From the NCBI GenBank assembly GCA_964446955.1, contig CAYUQJ010000002.1, positions 496,001 through 560,000 on the forward strand: DNA of 64,000 bases, given 5' to 3'. This document shows, one piece after another, positions 15,785 through 27,608 of the stretch (its first letter is position 1; every line of letters starts with the position of its first letter). This stretch comes from Leptolinea sp964446955. GTDB lineage: Bacteria; Chloroflexota; Anaerolineae; Anaerolineales; Anaerolineaceae. The notes beneath the pieces are model-generated. The model was given only the letters and a program-made list of their open reading frames with translations. It made no database searches and was not told where the DNA came from. Position numbers and translations under genes: made by a program.

Positions 15785-16435
15785 ATGGCCAGATACAACG
15801 CCCGGGAGGTCAGGAGATGTTATGACCTTTCAGCGGACGAATACGCGAAGCGCTTTCTGAATGAGCTGGACGGCAAACCATATGACCGAAATGTCATTGA
15901 ACGGTTTTCGCAGATGGTTACTCCGGGCGGACTTGTTTATGATATCGGTTGCGGCTGCGGGCAAACCACAAATTTCCTGGCCGGGTTCGGCCGTCAGACA
16001 GTTATCGGGCTGGATTTTTCTGAAAAATCCATCGAGCTGGCACGCCATTTTTTCCCAAAGATCCAATTTGATGTTGATGATATGCTTTCTTCACGCATGG
16101 AATCCGGATCTGCTGATGGGATCATCGCGTTCTATGCCATTGTCCATTTCTCCTACCGCGAGATTGAAAAAACGCTGGGTGAATGGTTCGGGCTGCTGAA
16201 GTCGGGGGGATATTGTCTGTTCAGCTTTCATGTCGGGCGGGGTACCCTATCGGTTAATGATTTTTTGGGTATTGAAGGAGCCTGCGCCACCTGGCGATTT
16301 CTCAACACCGACCGGGTCCTTAGTTGTGCGGAAAGGGCGGGTTTTCATCCCTGTGAAGTTGTGGAACGGTATCCGTACGCGGACGCGGAACATCCCAGCA
16401 AAAGGGCATACGTAATTCTGCAGAAACCGACCTGA
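15785..16435 (+). CDS. Class I SAM-dependent methyltransferase
   Basis: A 216-residue methyltransferase. Motif I is LVYDIGCGCGQTTNFLAGFG (about residues 50-69), followed by VIGLDFSEKSIELARHFF and DGIIAFYAIVHF; the C-terminal RVLSCAERAGFHPCEVVERYPY is the usual final strand pair. AAAGGAATATCC precedes the ATG. It forms a probable operon with the SDR upstream. Substrate unknown. Confidence 0.88.
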   Translation: MARYNAREVRRCYDLSADEYAKRFLNELDGKPYDRNVIERFSQMVTPGGLVYDIGCGCGQTTNFLAGFGRQTVIGLDFSEKSIELARHFFPKIQFDVDDMLSSRMESGSADGIIAFYAIVHFSYREIEKTLGEWFGLLKSGGYCLFSFHVGRGTLSVNDFLGIEGACATWRFLNTDRVLSCAERAGFHPCEVVERYPYADAEHPSKRAYVILQKPT

Positions 16436-16553
16436 CAGATACTCGATATTCGGCAGTAGAAACAACTATTTAACAACCAAATCGTTACAATTCCATGTAT
16501 ACTTAATTGATATTCCGGGATCAATACTACTCATCCTCCAGCGGGGATAGTCT

Positions 16554-17438
16554 ATGCTGTGTTCCATGTTGTTTTCATTTTTTTTTGCTCTTATAGGCAT
16601 TCTTGCCCTGATAAAAGGTGAGATCAAACTTACTGCCAAACGGAAGATCTCCGATTTGATGGCCCGCATTATGGGTGGTGTTCTGATTCTTGGCTCTCTT
16701 CTTGGAGCATTTCTGGGGATCCACGTTACCTTAATCACACTGATCATCACAATTCTGATTGGCGTTATGGCCGTGTTTTTCATCAAAAACCCGTTGGAAA
16801 CGCGGGAGCTTGCCGCTCAAACCGGATCAGCCTCATACCAGTCGGGGTCCAGTTACATATACGCGCCCTCCACCCCCGCTTATTCACAGGATATCAGCAG
16901 CACGCTGGCACAGAGCGCCTATCACAACATTCCGGAAGTTAATCCGTATGAACCGGTTTACATACCCGGCACATTATTGGATGCCGCAACGCCGGTGGAT
17001 ACTTACCCTTCTCATTCCGATTTTGTGGTTTACGATATCCGGTCATCATTCAAACGAAAACCCGGTCAACCGGCTGTATGCCCGAAATGCGGAGGGAGCC
17101 TCAAGTGCATCACCATCAAACCGTCACGTGGTATCCGTGTGGATCTCAACACAAATGATCTGCTGGCACAGCACCGCTTTTCATATCTTTTCACGTGCGC
17201 CAAGTGCAAGTGGTGGGCGTTACGCGAAAGCTGGATGTCTCCCAAAATGGGCAACCGTATTTGTGATTATCTGGTGATCGGGGGCATTCCGATCAATAAT
17301 TCGACCTCAATCATATATAACGAATTTTCAAACGACCGCAATCCTGAACCCTGGAACAAGGCATTAATCTTTCCCGACCTGTATGACGAGTTCCGGCAGC
17401 TCCCCGGTTACCTGGCAAAGATATTCCCGCTCAAATAG
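16554..17438 (+). CDS. Membrane protein with C-terminal zinc ribbon, unrecognised family
   Basis: A 294-residue protein. Two or three N-terminal hydrophobic helices (residues 1-20 and 38-78) are followed by a Ser/Tyr/Pro-rich linker and a cytoplasmic-type domain with two Cys pairs, CPKCGG (about 182-187) and CAKCKWW, spaced like a zinc ribbon. The remainder, DYLVIGGIPINNSTSIIYNEFSND, is unfamiliar. I do not recognise the family; the ribbon suggests a structural zinc. Start at 16554 or 16566; GGGG upstream favours 16554. Confidence 0.75.
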   Translation: MLCSMLFSFFFALIGILALIKGEIKLTAKRKISDLMARIMGGVLILGSLLGAFLGIHVTLITLIITILIGVMAVFFIKNPLETRELAAQTGSASYQSGSSYIYAPSTPAYSQDISSTLAQSAYHNIPEVNPYEPVYIPGTLLDAATPVDTYPSHSDFVVYDIRSSFKRKPGQPAVCPKCGGSLKCITIKPSRGIRVDLNTNDLLAQHRFSYLFTCAKCKWWALRESWMSPKMGNRICDYLVIGGIPINNSTSIIYNEFSNDRNPEPWNKALIFPDLYDEFRQLPGYLAKIFPLK

Positions 17439-17561
17439 ATCAATACCCTGTACGGGTTCTATTCATTTAATTTCGTTTCCATGGAAATATGTTTCCTGTT
17501 TTTTTAATCCTCTATACTAAAGAATCAGGTATTACCGAGTTTCAAAAAAGAGAGGTTATCC

Positions 17562-18527
17562 ATGAACGTTCGATATGGCATTATCGGGTTGGGATCCATA
17601 GCCAACAAATTCGCGGACGCGGTGAACCGTGAAAAAGAACTTGATCTGGTCGCAGTAGCCGCTCGTGACCAGGCTCGCGCGGACATTTTCGCGAAGAAGT
17701 ATAAAACCGGCAAAGCGTACGGAAATTATGCCGGTATCATTGCCGATCCGGATGTGGACATCATCTACATCGGCGTGACGCACAATTTTCACTATGACAT
17801 CGTGAAAGAGTGTCTTGCCAACCATAAAGCGGTTCTTTGCGAAAAACCGTTGGTGCTCACAAAGAAAGAAGCTGAAGAGCTGGCTGATCTTGCGAAAAAG
17901 AACAACACATTACTGATGGAAGCCATGTGGACACGCTGTATGCCGGCATACCTTAAGGCACAGGAATGGGTGCGATCCGGCAAGATCGGTGCAGTCCAGC
18001 TGATCGATGCCAATTTCTGTTTTCTCGGGAAGTACGATCCCGATAGCCGTTGGTATAACCCCAAGCTGGCCGGTGGGAGCCTGTTTGATCTAGGGGTGTA
18101 CCCCATTGAATTCTCCACCGGGATCACCGGTGAAGAACCCACCTCGGTCAAAGGTGTGGCAAAGATCGCTCCCACAGGGGTGGATGAAGTGGCTGCCGCG
18201 GGAATGACCTTCCCCGGCGGCGCTCTGGCATCCTTCTCCTGCGGGTTTACCACTGACGCCATGGATGAAGCGATCATCTATGGCAGTAAGGGGAAGATCG
18301 TTCTGGAAAACTGCTTTGGGCCAATGAAAGCGGAACTGTATGAAGGTCGTGACAGACGGGTGGCAAAATTTGAAGAAAAAGTTCCCAATGGTTTTATCTA
18401 CGAAGCCCGCCACTGCGCCAATCTTTTCCAGGAAGGGAAAAAACAGAGTGACCTTATACCCTTAGCAGATACCATCGCCTGTGCCGGTGTTTTTGACACG
18501 CTTCGCAAACAATGGGGGTTGATCTGA
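17562..18527 (+). CDS. Gfo/Idh/MocA-family oxidoreductase
   Basis: A 321-residue NAD(P)-dependent dehydrogenase. N-terminal Rossmann domain YGIIGLGSIANKFADAV, then the family-defining AVLCEKPLVLTKKEAEEL (Glu-Lys-Pro, about residues 92-95), and the C-terminal alpha/beta domain with GGSLFDLGVYPIEFS. The overall layout is closest to the dihydrodiol dehydrogenase/glucose-fructose oxidoreductase subgroup. Probably acts on a sugar or polyol. Its stop lies 10 bases before the carAB promoter -35 box. Confidence 0.9.
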   Translation: MNVRYGIIGLGSIANKFADAVNREKELDLVAVAARDQARADIFAKKYKTGKAYGNYAGIIADPDVDIIYIGVTHNFHYDIVKECLANHKAVLCEKPLVLTKKEAEELADLAKKNNTLLMEAMWTRCMPAYLKAQEWVRSGKIGAVQLIDANFCFLGKYDPDSRWYNPKLAGGSLFDLGVYPIEFSTGITGEEPTSVKGVAKIAPTGVDEVAAAGMTFPGGALASFSCGFTTDAMDEAIIYGSKGKIVLENCFGPMKAELYEGRDRRVAKFEEKVPNGFIYEARHCANLFQEGKKQSDLIPLADTIACAGVFDTLRKQWGLI

Positions 18528-18537
18528 ACCTCTTTTA

Positions 18538-18565
18538 TTGACATTCTCCGTGTGTGTGTTAAAAT
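18538..18565 (+). promoter_or_regulatory. carAB promoter
   Basis: -35 TTGACA (18538-18543), 16-bp spacer, -10 TAAAAT (18560-18565). The likely start point, about 18572, is only a few bases before the ATG of a 30-codon leader ORF at 18576 and about 195 bases before carA. Confidence 0.7.
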
Positions 18566-18575
18566 ACCGCCCAAT

Positions 18576-18668
18576 ATGCGCACCCCGATCACTGTTATCC
18601 GATCCCGAAAGACCCAGCCCGCTTCACCGGAAGAAGGCCGGACGCGCATGATTTGGATGACGGCGTAA
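18576..18668 (+). CDS. Putative carAB leader peptide
   Basis: A 30-codon ORF (MRTPITVIRSRKTQPASPEE...) just after the probable start point, with no room for a Shine-Dalgarno, so it would be read as a leaderless message. It contains the antiterminator strand GGAAGAAGG (18629-18637). No run of a single regulatory codon is evident. Whether it is translated is inferred from position only. Confidence 0.4.
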   Translation: MRTPITVIRSRKTQPASPEEGRTRMIWMTA

Positions 18669-18736
18669 CAATCACAGGAACGCATGAACCCGATATGACA
18701 GACCAAACAGCCCTTCTTCCCGAAGGGCTGTTTTTT
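18629..18736 (+). promoter_or_regulatory. Candidate carAB transcription attenuator
   Basis: An upstream strand GGAAGAAGG (18629-18637) is exactly complementary to CCTTCTTCC (18712-18720), which is the 5' side and loop of the terminator hairpin at 18706-18732. The two structures cannot form together, as in an antiterminator/terminator switch. No PyrR-binding-loop consensus was recognised, so the signal read by the switch is open. Confidence 0.6.
18706..18736 (+). terminator. Intrinsic terminator in the carAB leader
   Basis: An 11-bp perfect stem AACAGCCCTTC (18706-18716) with GAAGGGCTGTT (18722-18732), loop TTCCC, ending in six T. It lies after the carAB promoter and 33 bases before the carA start, so it must be bypassed for expression. 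Confidence 0.85.
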
Positions 18737-18768
18737 GTACCATCAGGCGGATAAGGAGCAGAGACAAA

Positions 18769-19894
18769 TTGAGCACAGCGACACTGGTTTTGCAGGACGG
18801 AACGATCCTCGAAGGGCAGGCATTTGGCGCGGAAGCCGATGCCGTATTTGAGCTGGTCTTTAATACCAGCATGACCGGTTACCAGGAAATCCTGACCGAC
18901 CCGTCGTACCGGGGACAGGGTGTGTTGTTCACCGTATCCCACATCGGGAACGTGGGCATCAACCTGGAAGATGATGAATCGCCGCGGGCACAGGTTTCTG
19001 CGGCTATCGTTTGCCGGTTGAGCCATGTGGTTTCCAACTGGCGGGCTGCCATGCCGTTATCCGATTGGCTGGCCCAGGCTGATGTTCCGGGTATCAGCGG
19101 GGTGGATACACGCTGGCTGACCCGCAAGCTGCGTGACGGAGGAACACAGAAAGCCGCCCTTTCAACCAAAGGAACGAGCGCCTCGGCCCTCCTGCAAATG
19201 GTAAATGACTGGCCGGGGCTGGACGGACGCGACATGGTCAGGGAAGTCACCTGCCCGCAATCCTATACCTGGCAGGTGGACGCGGGAAGCCATTGGGTTG
19301 AGAATACACACGCCTTCAACCGTCCGGTTTCCATCGCCGCCTATGATTTCGGCATCAAAGAGAACATCCTGCGCCACCTGGCTTCCTCCGGCGCGGAGGT
19401 GACCGTCTACCCGGCGACCACACCGGCGGGGAATGTGCTTGCCAAAAAACCTGACGGTATCTTCCTGTCCAACGGGCCCGGCGATCCGGCAGGGCTGCCC
19501 TACCTGGTGGAGACTGTGAAAGAACTCCTAGACAGCGGTGTGCCCTTATTCGGTATCTGCCTCGGACACCAGTTGATCGGTCGCGCGCTGGGAGCTGATA
19601 CCTGCCGTCTGAAATTCGGGCATCACGGCGGGAATCATCCCGTGCAGCACCTGCCTACTGGACGGGTGTTGATCACAGCACAAAACCATAATTACTGCGT
19701 CATCCCCGAGCAGTTGGATCCGGCCATGGTTGAGGTCACCTACCGCAGCCTCAACGATAATTCCCTGGAAGGTATGCGCCTGAAAGATCGGCCGGCTTTC
19801 AGCGTGCAGTTCCATCCGGAGGCGGCACCCGGTCCGCATGACGCGCATGATATCTTTGGGGAATTCTTCGCCCTGATTAATAAAGGGGGTTCAC

Positions 19895-19902
<8 letters not shown>
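18769..19902 (+). CDS. carA: Carbamoyl-phosphate synthase small subunit
   Basis: A 377-residue glutamine amidotransferase subunit that hydrolyses glutamine and passes ammonia to CarB. The N-terminal CPSase_sm_chain domain has FNTSMTGYQEILTDPSY and GVDTRWLTRKLRD; the class I GATase domain has FGICLGHQLIG with nucleophile Cys264 and VQFHPEAAPG with His349 and Glu351. The start is TTG 18769, with AAGGAG at 18753-18758. It overlaps carB by 8 bases. It feeds carbamoyl phosphate to pyrimidine and arginine synthesis. Expression is probably attenuated in the leader. Confidence 0.97.
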
Positions 19903-23098
<3,196 letters not shown>

Positions 23099-23124
23099 GT
23101 ATTGCGTAAGCACAGGAGAAACCG

Positions 23125-23490
23125 ATGAACGAAACAAAGCCCCTGTTTTCAACAATCGATGAATACATCGCGGGCTTTCCCCCGGGCATCCGGGAAAAAC
23201 TTAGCGAGATGCACCGGGTGATCCACGAGACCGCACCGGAAGCCACCGAGAAAATCAGCTACCAGATGCCCACGTTCTACCTGAACGGAAACCTGGTGCA
23301 TTTTGCCGCCTTCAAGAATCACATCGGGTTCTATCCGACGCCCAGCGGACTGGAGGCGTTCAAAGAGGAAATTGCGCAATATCCGAATTCCAAGGGCGCG
23401 GTGCAATTCCCGCATGATCAGCCTATCCCCTTTGACCTGGTGCGGCGCATCGTCGAGTTTCGCCGGGAAGAGAATTTAAGGAAGAAATAA
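23125..23490 (+). CDS. DUF1801 (YdhG-like) protein
   Basis: A 121-residue DUF1801 protein, with the typical pattern IDEYIAGFPPGIREKLSEMHRVIHETAPEATEKISYQMPTFYLNGNLVHFAAFKNHIGFYP and a C-terminal PFDLVRRIVEFRREEN. AGGAGA precedes the ATG. Related proteins were proposed as iron chaperones (frataxin-like fold), but function is not settled. It follows carB by 26 bases and may be co-transcribed. Confidence 0.85.
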   Translation: MNETKPLFSTIDEYIAGFPPGIREKLSEMHRVIHETAPEATEKISYQMPTFYLNGNLVHFAAFKNHIGFYPTPSGLEAFKEEIAQYPNSKGAVQFPHDQPIPFDLVRRIVEFRREENLRKK

Positions 23491-23501
23491 ATACCGGATA
23501 T

Positions 23502-23705
23502 CTAATTATTAAGTTTTTCCATCAAAACTTTCCCCAGCCGTCGGATTCCCTCATCAATCTCTTCGGGAGTGCGAACGGCAAAATTCAGGCGGATAAAGGG
23601 CTTGCCTTCCTCAGGGTCGGGGAAGTAACGTGTGCCGGGCGAAAATTCCACCCCGGCCTGCATGGCCAGCGGCAGCAGGTCCATGGATGACATCCCGTCT
23701 GCCAA
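23502..23705 (-). pseudogene. Truncated 3' copy of the MocR-type regulator gene
   Basis: This reads as the last ~65 residues of the aminotransferase domain of the MocR regulator at 25315 (DGMSSMDLLPLAMQAGVEFSPGTRYFPDPEEGKPFIRLNFAVRTPEEIDEGIRRLGKVL). The two DNA copies are identical for 133 bp (23545-23677 and 25343-25475). It ends with its own tail, MEKLNN, where the intact gene ends VMF. Upstream of residue DGM the match stops at about 23702. Without DNA-binding and PLP-lysine regions it cannot work. Confidence 0.9.
23545..23677. repeat. Direct repeat, left copy (133 bp identical)
   Basis: Exact direct repeat of 25343-25475; looser similarity extends to about 23534 and 23702. The pair brackets the binding-protein gene at 23880. 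Confidence 0.95.
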
Positions 23706-23840
23706 TTCAAACCGTACTAATATTAGGAAATCTATATCCGTTCTTTTTTTTCTACCAGATCGTTAGTTTTTTTATAAATCACCCATCAATCAGAGAAATC
23801 CATTGCTGTAATGTTCCTTAGTCGTAATAACGGGATAAGC

Positions 23841-23846
23841 TATAAT
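23841..23846 (+). promoter_or_regulatory. -10 box for the binding-protein gene
   Basis: Perfect TATAAT, about 34 bases before the start codon at 23880, within an AT-rich stretch. The -35 is poor, so control by an activator or repressor such as an iron regulator is possible but not shown. Confidence 0.45.
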
Positions 23847-23879
23847 CACTTTATATTTTTCTTTAACGAGGAGCATGAT

Positions 23880-25070
23880 ATGCAGAAGCGATTTTTTACT
23901 CTAATCACCTCCGGGTTGATTTTGTGCAGCACACTTTTAAGTGCCTGTTCTGGACCTGCCAACACAACGAAACAGCCTGCCCCACAAGAACCAGCTGCTA
24001 CTGTCGTTGAAATCCCGGCCACGGAAGCACCAGCAGTTCCAACCGCAGATTCCTCGACAGATGAGACATCATCATCACCAGTAACCATCACCGATTCAGC
24101 TGGAAATGTTTTGGATTTCCCCGCAATTCCTCAGCGTGTCGTCATTGCAGGCAAAGCTACCCCATTTACTTTAAGTACTACATACCTTTTTGCGGAAGCC
24201 AGCGACCGTGTGGTCGCTCAGGAATTGCGTGGTTTGACCACTCCGGAATTCCTATCCCTGATCGATCCGAAATATGAAGAAAAGATCAAACTGGAAACAG
24301 ATTCTGGTGCCGAAGCAATTGCCCCTACAAAACCAGACATTGTCATAACCAAGAATTATGCCGTTAAATCTCTAAAAGAACCCCTGTCAAAAATTGATAT
24401 TCCTGTTGTTGGGTTAAATCTGGAAAATCCTGATGTGTTCTATAAAGATATTGAGATGCTCGGGCAACTTTTTGGAAATGAGGCACGCGCAACAGAGATC
24501 AACGATTACTTTAAGCAAAAAGTGGAAATTGTAACTTCAGCCATGGAAGGTTTAACAGACGAAGAAAAACCGACTGTTCTAGTCATCCAATATAGCGAAA
24601 AAGATGGAGAAGTAGCCTTTAAAGTACCACCCTCTTCTTACATACAGACAAAAATGATCATCGATGGCGGTGGTATTCCTGTATGGGCGGATGGTAACAG
24701 TGAGGAAACCGATTGGATAGTGGTGAATTTAGAGCAGATTGCAGTCTGGAATCCGGATATTGTTCTGGTAATTGACTACAATGGAAACCCGATAGAAACC
24801 TCTGCCAGGCTAATGGAGAGCGAAACCTGGAAAGAATTGAATGCCGTAAAGAATAAAAAGGTTTTTGGATTTGGCAAAGATTACCAGAGTTGGGATCTAC
24901 CCGATCCCCGCTGGATTTTAGGGTACACCTGGGTAGCATCAAAAATTCAACCGGAACGTATGTCGATTGTCACAATGAACGATATGATCAAAGATTTTTA
25001 TAAAGTGATGTATCGTCTAACGGATGAACAAATTGAAACTGTTATCATGCCCAAGGTACTGGCGCCCTAG
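23880..25070 (+). CDS. ABC transporter substrate-binding lipoprotein, siderophore/cobalamin type
   Basis: A 396-residue lipoprotein. The signal peptide MQKRFFTLITSGLILCSTLLSACSG has a lipobox LSAC with acylated Cys23, then a Thr/Pro/Ala-rich linker. The mature part is a class III periplasmic-binding fold: FPAIPQRVVIAGKATPF, PDIVITKNYAVKSLKEPL and NPDIVLVIDYNGNP. Such proteins bind ferric siderophores, haem or cobalamin. GAGGAG at 23868 supports the ATG at 23880. No permease or ATPase gene is adjacent. Lower G+C than its neighbours and flanking repeats suggest acquisition. Confidence 0.88.
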   Translation: MQKRFFTLITSGLILCSTLLSACSGPANTTKQPAPQEPAATVVEIPATEAPAVPTADSSTDETSSSPVTITDSAGNVLDFPAIPQRVVIAGKATPFTLSTTYLFAEASDRVVAQELRGLTTPEFLSLIDPKYEEKIKLETDSGAEAIAPTKPDIVITKNYAVKSLKEPLSKIDIPVVGLNLENPDVFYKDIEMLGQLFGNEARATEINDYFKQKVEIVTSAMEGLTDEEKPTVLVIQYSEKDGEVAFKVPPSSYIQTKMIIDGGGIPVWADGNSEETDWIVVNLEQIAVWNPDIVLVIDYNGNPIETSARLMESETWKELNAVKNKKVFGFGKDYQSWDLPDPRWILGYTWVASKIQPERMSIVTMNDMIKDFYKVMYRLTDEQIETVIMPKVLAP

Positions 25071-25160
25071 GATAAAGAATCTGGGGATCGAAGCGCACTG
25101 ATCCAAATTAATTATCCATCGGGCTGACTGCCGCGCTTCTCATAGCTTATACCCATTTTT

Positions 25161-25195
25161 GGCGATATCCAAAATGCTCTGGATATCGCCTTTTT
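25161..25195 (+). terminator. Intrinsic terminator after the binding-protein gene
   Basis: Perfect 10-bp stem GGCGATATCC (25161-25170) with GGATATCGCC (25181-25190), then five T. Confidence 0.85.
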
Positions 25196-25314
25196 CATTC
25201 CAGAAATCCTGATTTGATACCTGGTTTCTCATTCAGTCTTTTCAATGAGTCTATTTTCACGATGAATGGTTTATGATCAAGATTCAGTTTTAAGACAGCG
25301 TATTATTTCATGGG

Positions 25315-26763
25315 TTAGAACATCACCTCACCCAAACGCCGTATTCCCTCATCAATCTCTTCGGGAGTGCGAACGGCAAAATTCAGGCGGATAAAGGGCT
25401 TGCCTTCCTCAGGGTCGGGGAAGTAACGTGTGCCGGGCGAAAATTCCACCCCGGCCTGCATGGCCAGCGGCAGCAATTCCATAGATGACATCCCGTCCGG
25501 CAGGCGCAGCCACAGGAACAATCCGCCGTGCGGCACAGCGTAGGAAACATCCCGGGGAAGGTGCAGGCGTATGGCCGCCTGCAGCGCATCGCGGCGTTTG
25601 CGGTATAAGCGGGTCGACCGCCGCAGATGCGCCTGGTAACGCCCTACGGTGACATAGGTATTCAACACATGCTGCATCAGGTTGGATGTGGCCAGATCCT
25701 GTACCCACTTCTGCCGCACCAACCGGTCGAAGACCGGTCCGTCCGCCAGCAGATAACCGATGCGCAGTCCGGGCATCAGCATCTTGGAAAACGTGCCGGT
25801 GTAGATCACCCGACCGCCGGGGTCAAGCGACTTGATGGCGGGCAGCGATTTTCCTTCATAACGCAGGTCGCTGGCAAAATCATCCTCCAGGATGGGCACA
25901 TTATAGCGGTCCGCCAGTTCCAACAGCAGCCGGCGTCTTGGCACGCTCATACACATCCCGCTCGGATTCTGGAATACCGGCATGGTGTAGATCAACCGTG
26001 GGTGGTATTGTTGAAGCAGCTGCTCCAACAGTTCCACCTGCATCCCCTGTGGATCGACCGGAATGCCAACAATCTTCAGCTTCAATGATCGGAACAGCTC
26101 CAACGCGAAGTTATAGGTGGGTTTTTCCACCACAACCACGTCATCCGGCTTAAGCAGTGTCTGGCAGACGAGCGCCAGCGCCTGCTGTGATCCAGCCGTC
26201 ACCAGCACTTCGTCCGGGCTGGCGGCAATCCCCTGACTGGAAAGAATGTGCGCGATCGTCCCGCGCAGCGGAAAATAACCGGCATGCAATCCGCCATATT
26301 CCAGCGCGTTGATGCCGTCCCGCCGGAACACCTCGCGTACGGTACGCTCAAAATCCTGCAACGGAAATTCCCGTGGATCCCCCACACCGATGAAAGCGAT
26401 GGTATCGTCCGGCGTTTTAAACGGCCATGAAAATTCCAACGGAGGGCCGGATTCACCCGCGGCTTCCAGTTGCCATAACGGCCAGCTTTCAGGCTGTCGT
26501 GGAACCCTGCCATCCATTGCGGGAATCAGCGGCGCCACGTACGTCCCGGAACCTTCGCGGGTATAGACGACACCGTCGCTTTCCAGGTTGGAGTAGGCAT
26601 TCTTCACCGTAATACGGCTGATTCCCAGTTCATATGCCAGCTCACGCGTGGAGGGCAACTTGGTGTCAACCGGCAAATTCCCGGATTCGATATTTGAGCG
26701 GAACCAGGTTTCGATCTGCCGGAAGAGTGGCAGGCGGTTGTTGGGATCCAGAGGTATTCTCAT
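25315..26763 (-). CDS. MocR/PdxR-type GntR regulator with aminotransferase domain
   Basis: A 482-residue protein. Residues 1-75 are a GntR winged helix (PLFRQIETWFRSNIESGNLPVDTKLPSTRELAYELGISRITVKNAYSNLESDGVVY), and residues ~110-480 a class I aminotransferase-like domain with ILEDDFASDLRYEG and the PLP lysine in TGTFSKMLMPG (Lys327), followed by RIGYL. MocR proteins use PLP or an amino-acid aldimine as signal, often for vitamin B6 or GABA/taurine genes. The likely target is not evident; the neighbours are unrelated. Its 3' end is duplicated at 23502. Confidence 0.93.
   Translation of the reverse strand: MRIPLDPNNRLPLFRQIETWFRSNIESGNLPVDTKLPSTRELAYELGISRITVKNAYSNLESDGVVYTREGSGTYVAPLIPAMDGRVPRQPESWPLWQLEAAGESGPPLEFSWPFKTPDDTIAFIGVGDPREFPLQDFERTVREVFRRDGINALEYGGLHAGYFPLRGTIAHILSSQGIAASPDEVLVTAGSQQALALVCQTLLKPDDVVVVEKPTYNFALELFRSLKLKIVGIPVDPQGMQVELLEQLLQQYHPRLIYTMPVFQNPSGMCMSVPRRRLLLELADRYNVPILEDDFASDLRYEGKSLPAIKSLDPGGRVIYTGTFSKMLMPGLRIGYLLADGPVFDRLVRQKWVQDLATSNLMQHVLNTYVTVGRYQAHLRRSTRLYRKRRDALQAAIRLHLPRDVSYAVPHGGLFLWLRLPDGMSSMELLPLAMQAGVEFSPGTRYFPDPEEGKPFIRLNFAVRTPEEIDEGIRRLGEVMF
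25343..25475. repeat. Direct repeat, right copy (133 bp identical)
   Basis: Exact match to 23545-23677, inside the intact MocR-type gene. Confidence 0.95.
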
Positions 26764-27125
26764 TTCTTTATTTTACAGGAAGGATGTAGACCACAGAGGG
26801 ATTTTAGATCAGTGGTATTAAGAAAATTTAGCGGTTCTGGCACTAACAATAAATCCGCTTTTTCCCTGGAACACGGACTGCATACCACAATGCGTAGAAA
26901 GGAAACTGGTTATGAACAGCAGATTTACCCGAGTAATGGGAATGGGGTGCTGGGCGGTGGAAAAGAAGGGCGGTTTTTGAAGGCGCGTTTTACTCTTACT
27001 GGTAATTTTTACTAGAAATAATTCCGGCAATAATGGCAGGGTCGTGCTTCAGTACACCCCTGCCATTTCGTTAAACATTTGCTTTTTCTCTGTGCGATAA
27101 TGACGTCTGGAAGGATTTTTACCGA
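26764..27125. other. Intergenic region with a small frame and a hairpin
   Basis: About 360 bases. From ATG 26912 to 26980 a 22-codon frame reads MNSRFTRVMGMGCWAVEKKGGF, with AGGAAA seven bases upstream; GMGCWA recalls the N-terminus of aldo/keto reductases, so it may be the stub of a deleted gene. A hairpin with 10-bp arms AATGGCAGGG (27032-27041) and CCCTGCCATT (27057-27066 region) follows, without a T-run. Nothing else is recognised. Confidence 0.4.
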
Positions 27126-27608
27126 TTGTCCCGAACCGACCCCGAACTCGCATCCCTGCTTGACCGGCTGACTGCTTTGAATAACCGGTTTCCCTATTCA
27201 TCCCTGCAAATTAATCCGCCGAATGACGCGGAAACCACAGATCTTTTTGCCGCACTATGCCATCGCGCTCTTGAAAATAAAGATGGCAAAGAACACGCCC
27301 TGATCCTGGAATCCATCAAAGGGAATAAGGGGTTGGCCAGTGCCTTCCTCGGGTTCATTTACACCGCGGCGGAAAAACTGCGCCAGACCGGTGACATCCG
27401 CTGGCTGGAGATCGGGCTGGGGGCGTCGATATTACAGGCGGAATATCCCGACGAACGCGACTACCTGCTGGCCATGGCGGAGTTGTATGTCGCTGCAGAA
27501 GAGTCAGGATTGGATCCCCGGCCGTTCTTTGCGCTGGTGGGGTATGACGAAGCCGATGATTTCGGGAACTACGCGGTGGTGAGAAGCCGCCGGAATCGGA
27601 ATGTGTAA
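27126..27608 (+). CDS. Hypothetical helical protein
   Basis: A 160-residue, probably cytoplasmic, mostly alpha-helical protein with no family I recognise. It is rich in Ala/Leu/Glu, with paired helices such as TDLFAALCHRALENKDGKEHALILESIKGNKGLASAFLGFIYTAAEKLRQTG and YLLAMAELYVAAEESGLDPRPFF, which resemble repeat-type helical hairpins. TTG 27126 is the start, with AAGGA about 10 bases upstream. Monocistronic. No motif gives a function. Confidence 0.65.
   Translation: MSRTDPELASLLDRLTALNNRFPYSSLQINPPNDAETTDLFAALCHRALENKDGKEHALILESIKGNKGLASAFLGFIYTAAEKLRQTGDIRWLEIGLGASILQAEYPDERDYLLAMAELYVAAEESGLDPRPFFALVGYDEADDFGNYAVVRSRRNRNV

Noticed and set aside
26812..27015. 67-codon frame MVLRKFSGSGTNN...
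   Set aside because: Overlaps the more plausible short frame at 26912, weak composition and no ribosome site.
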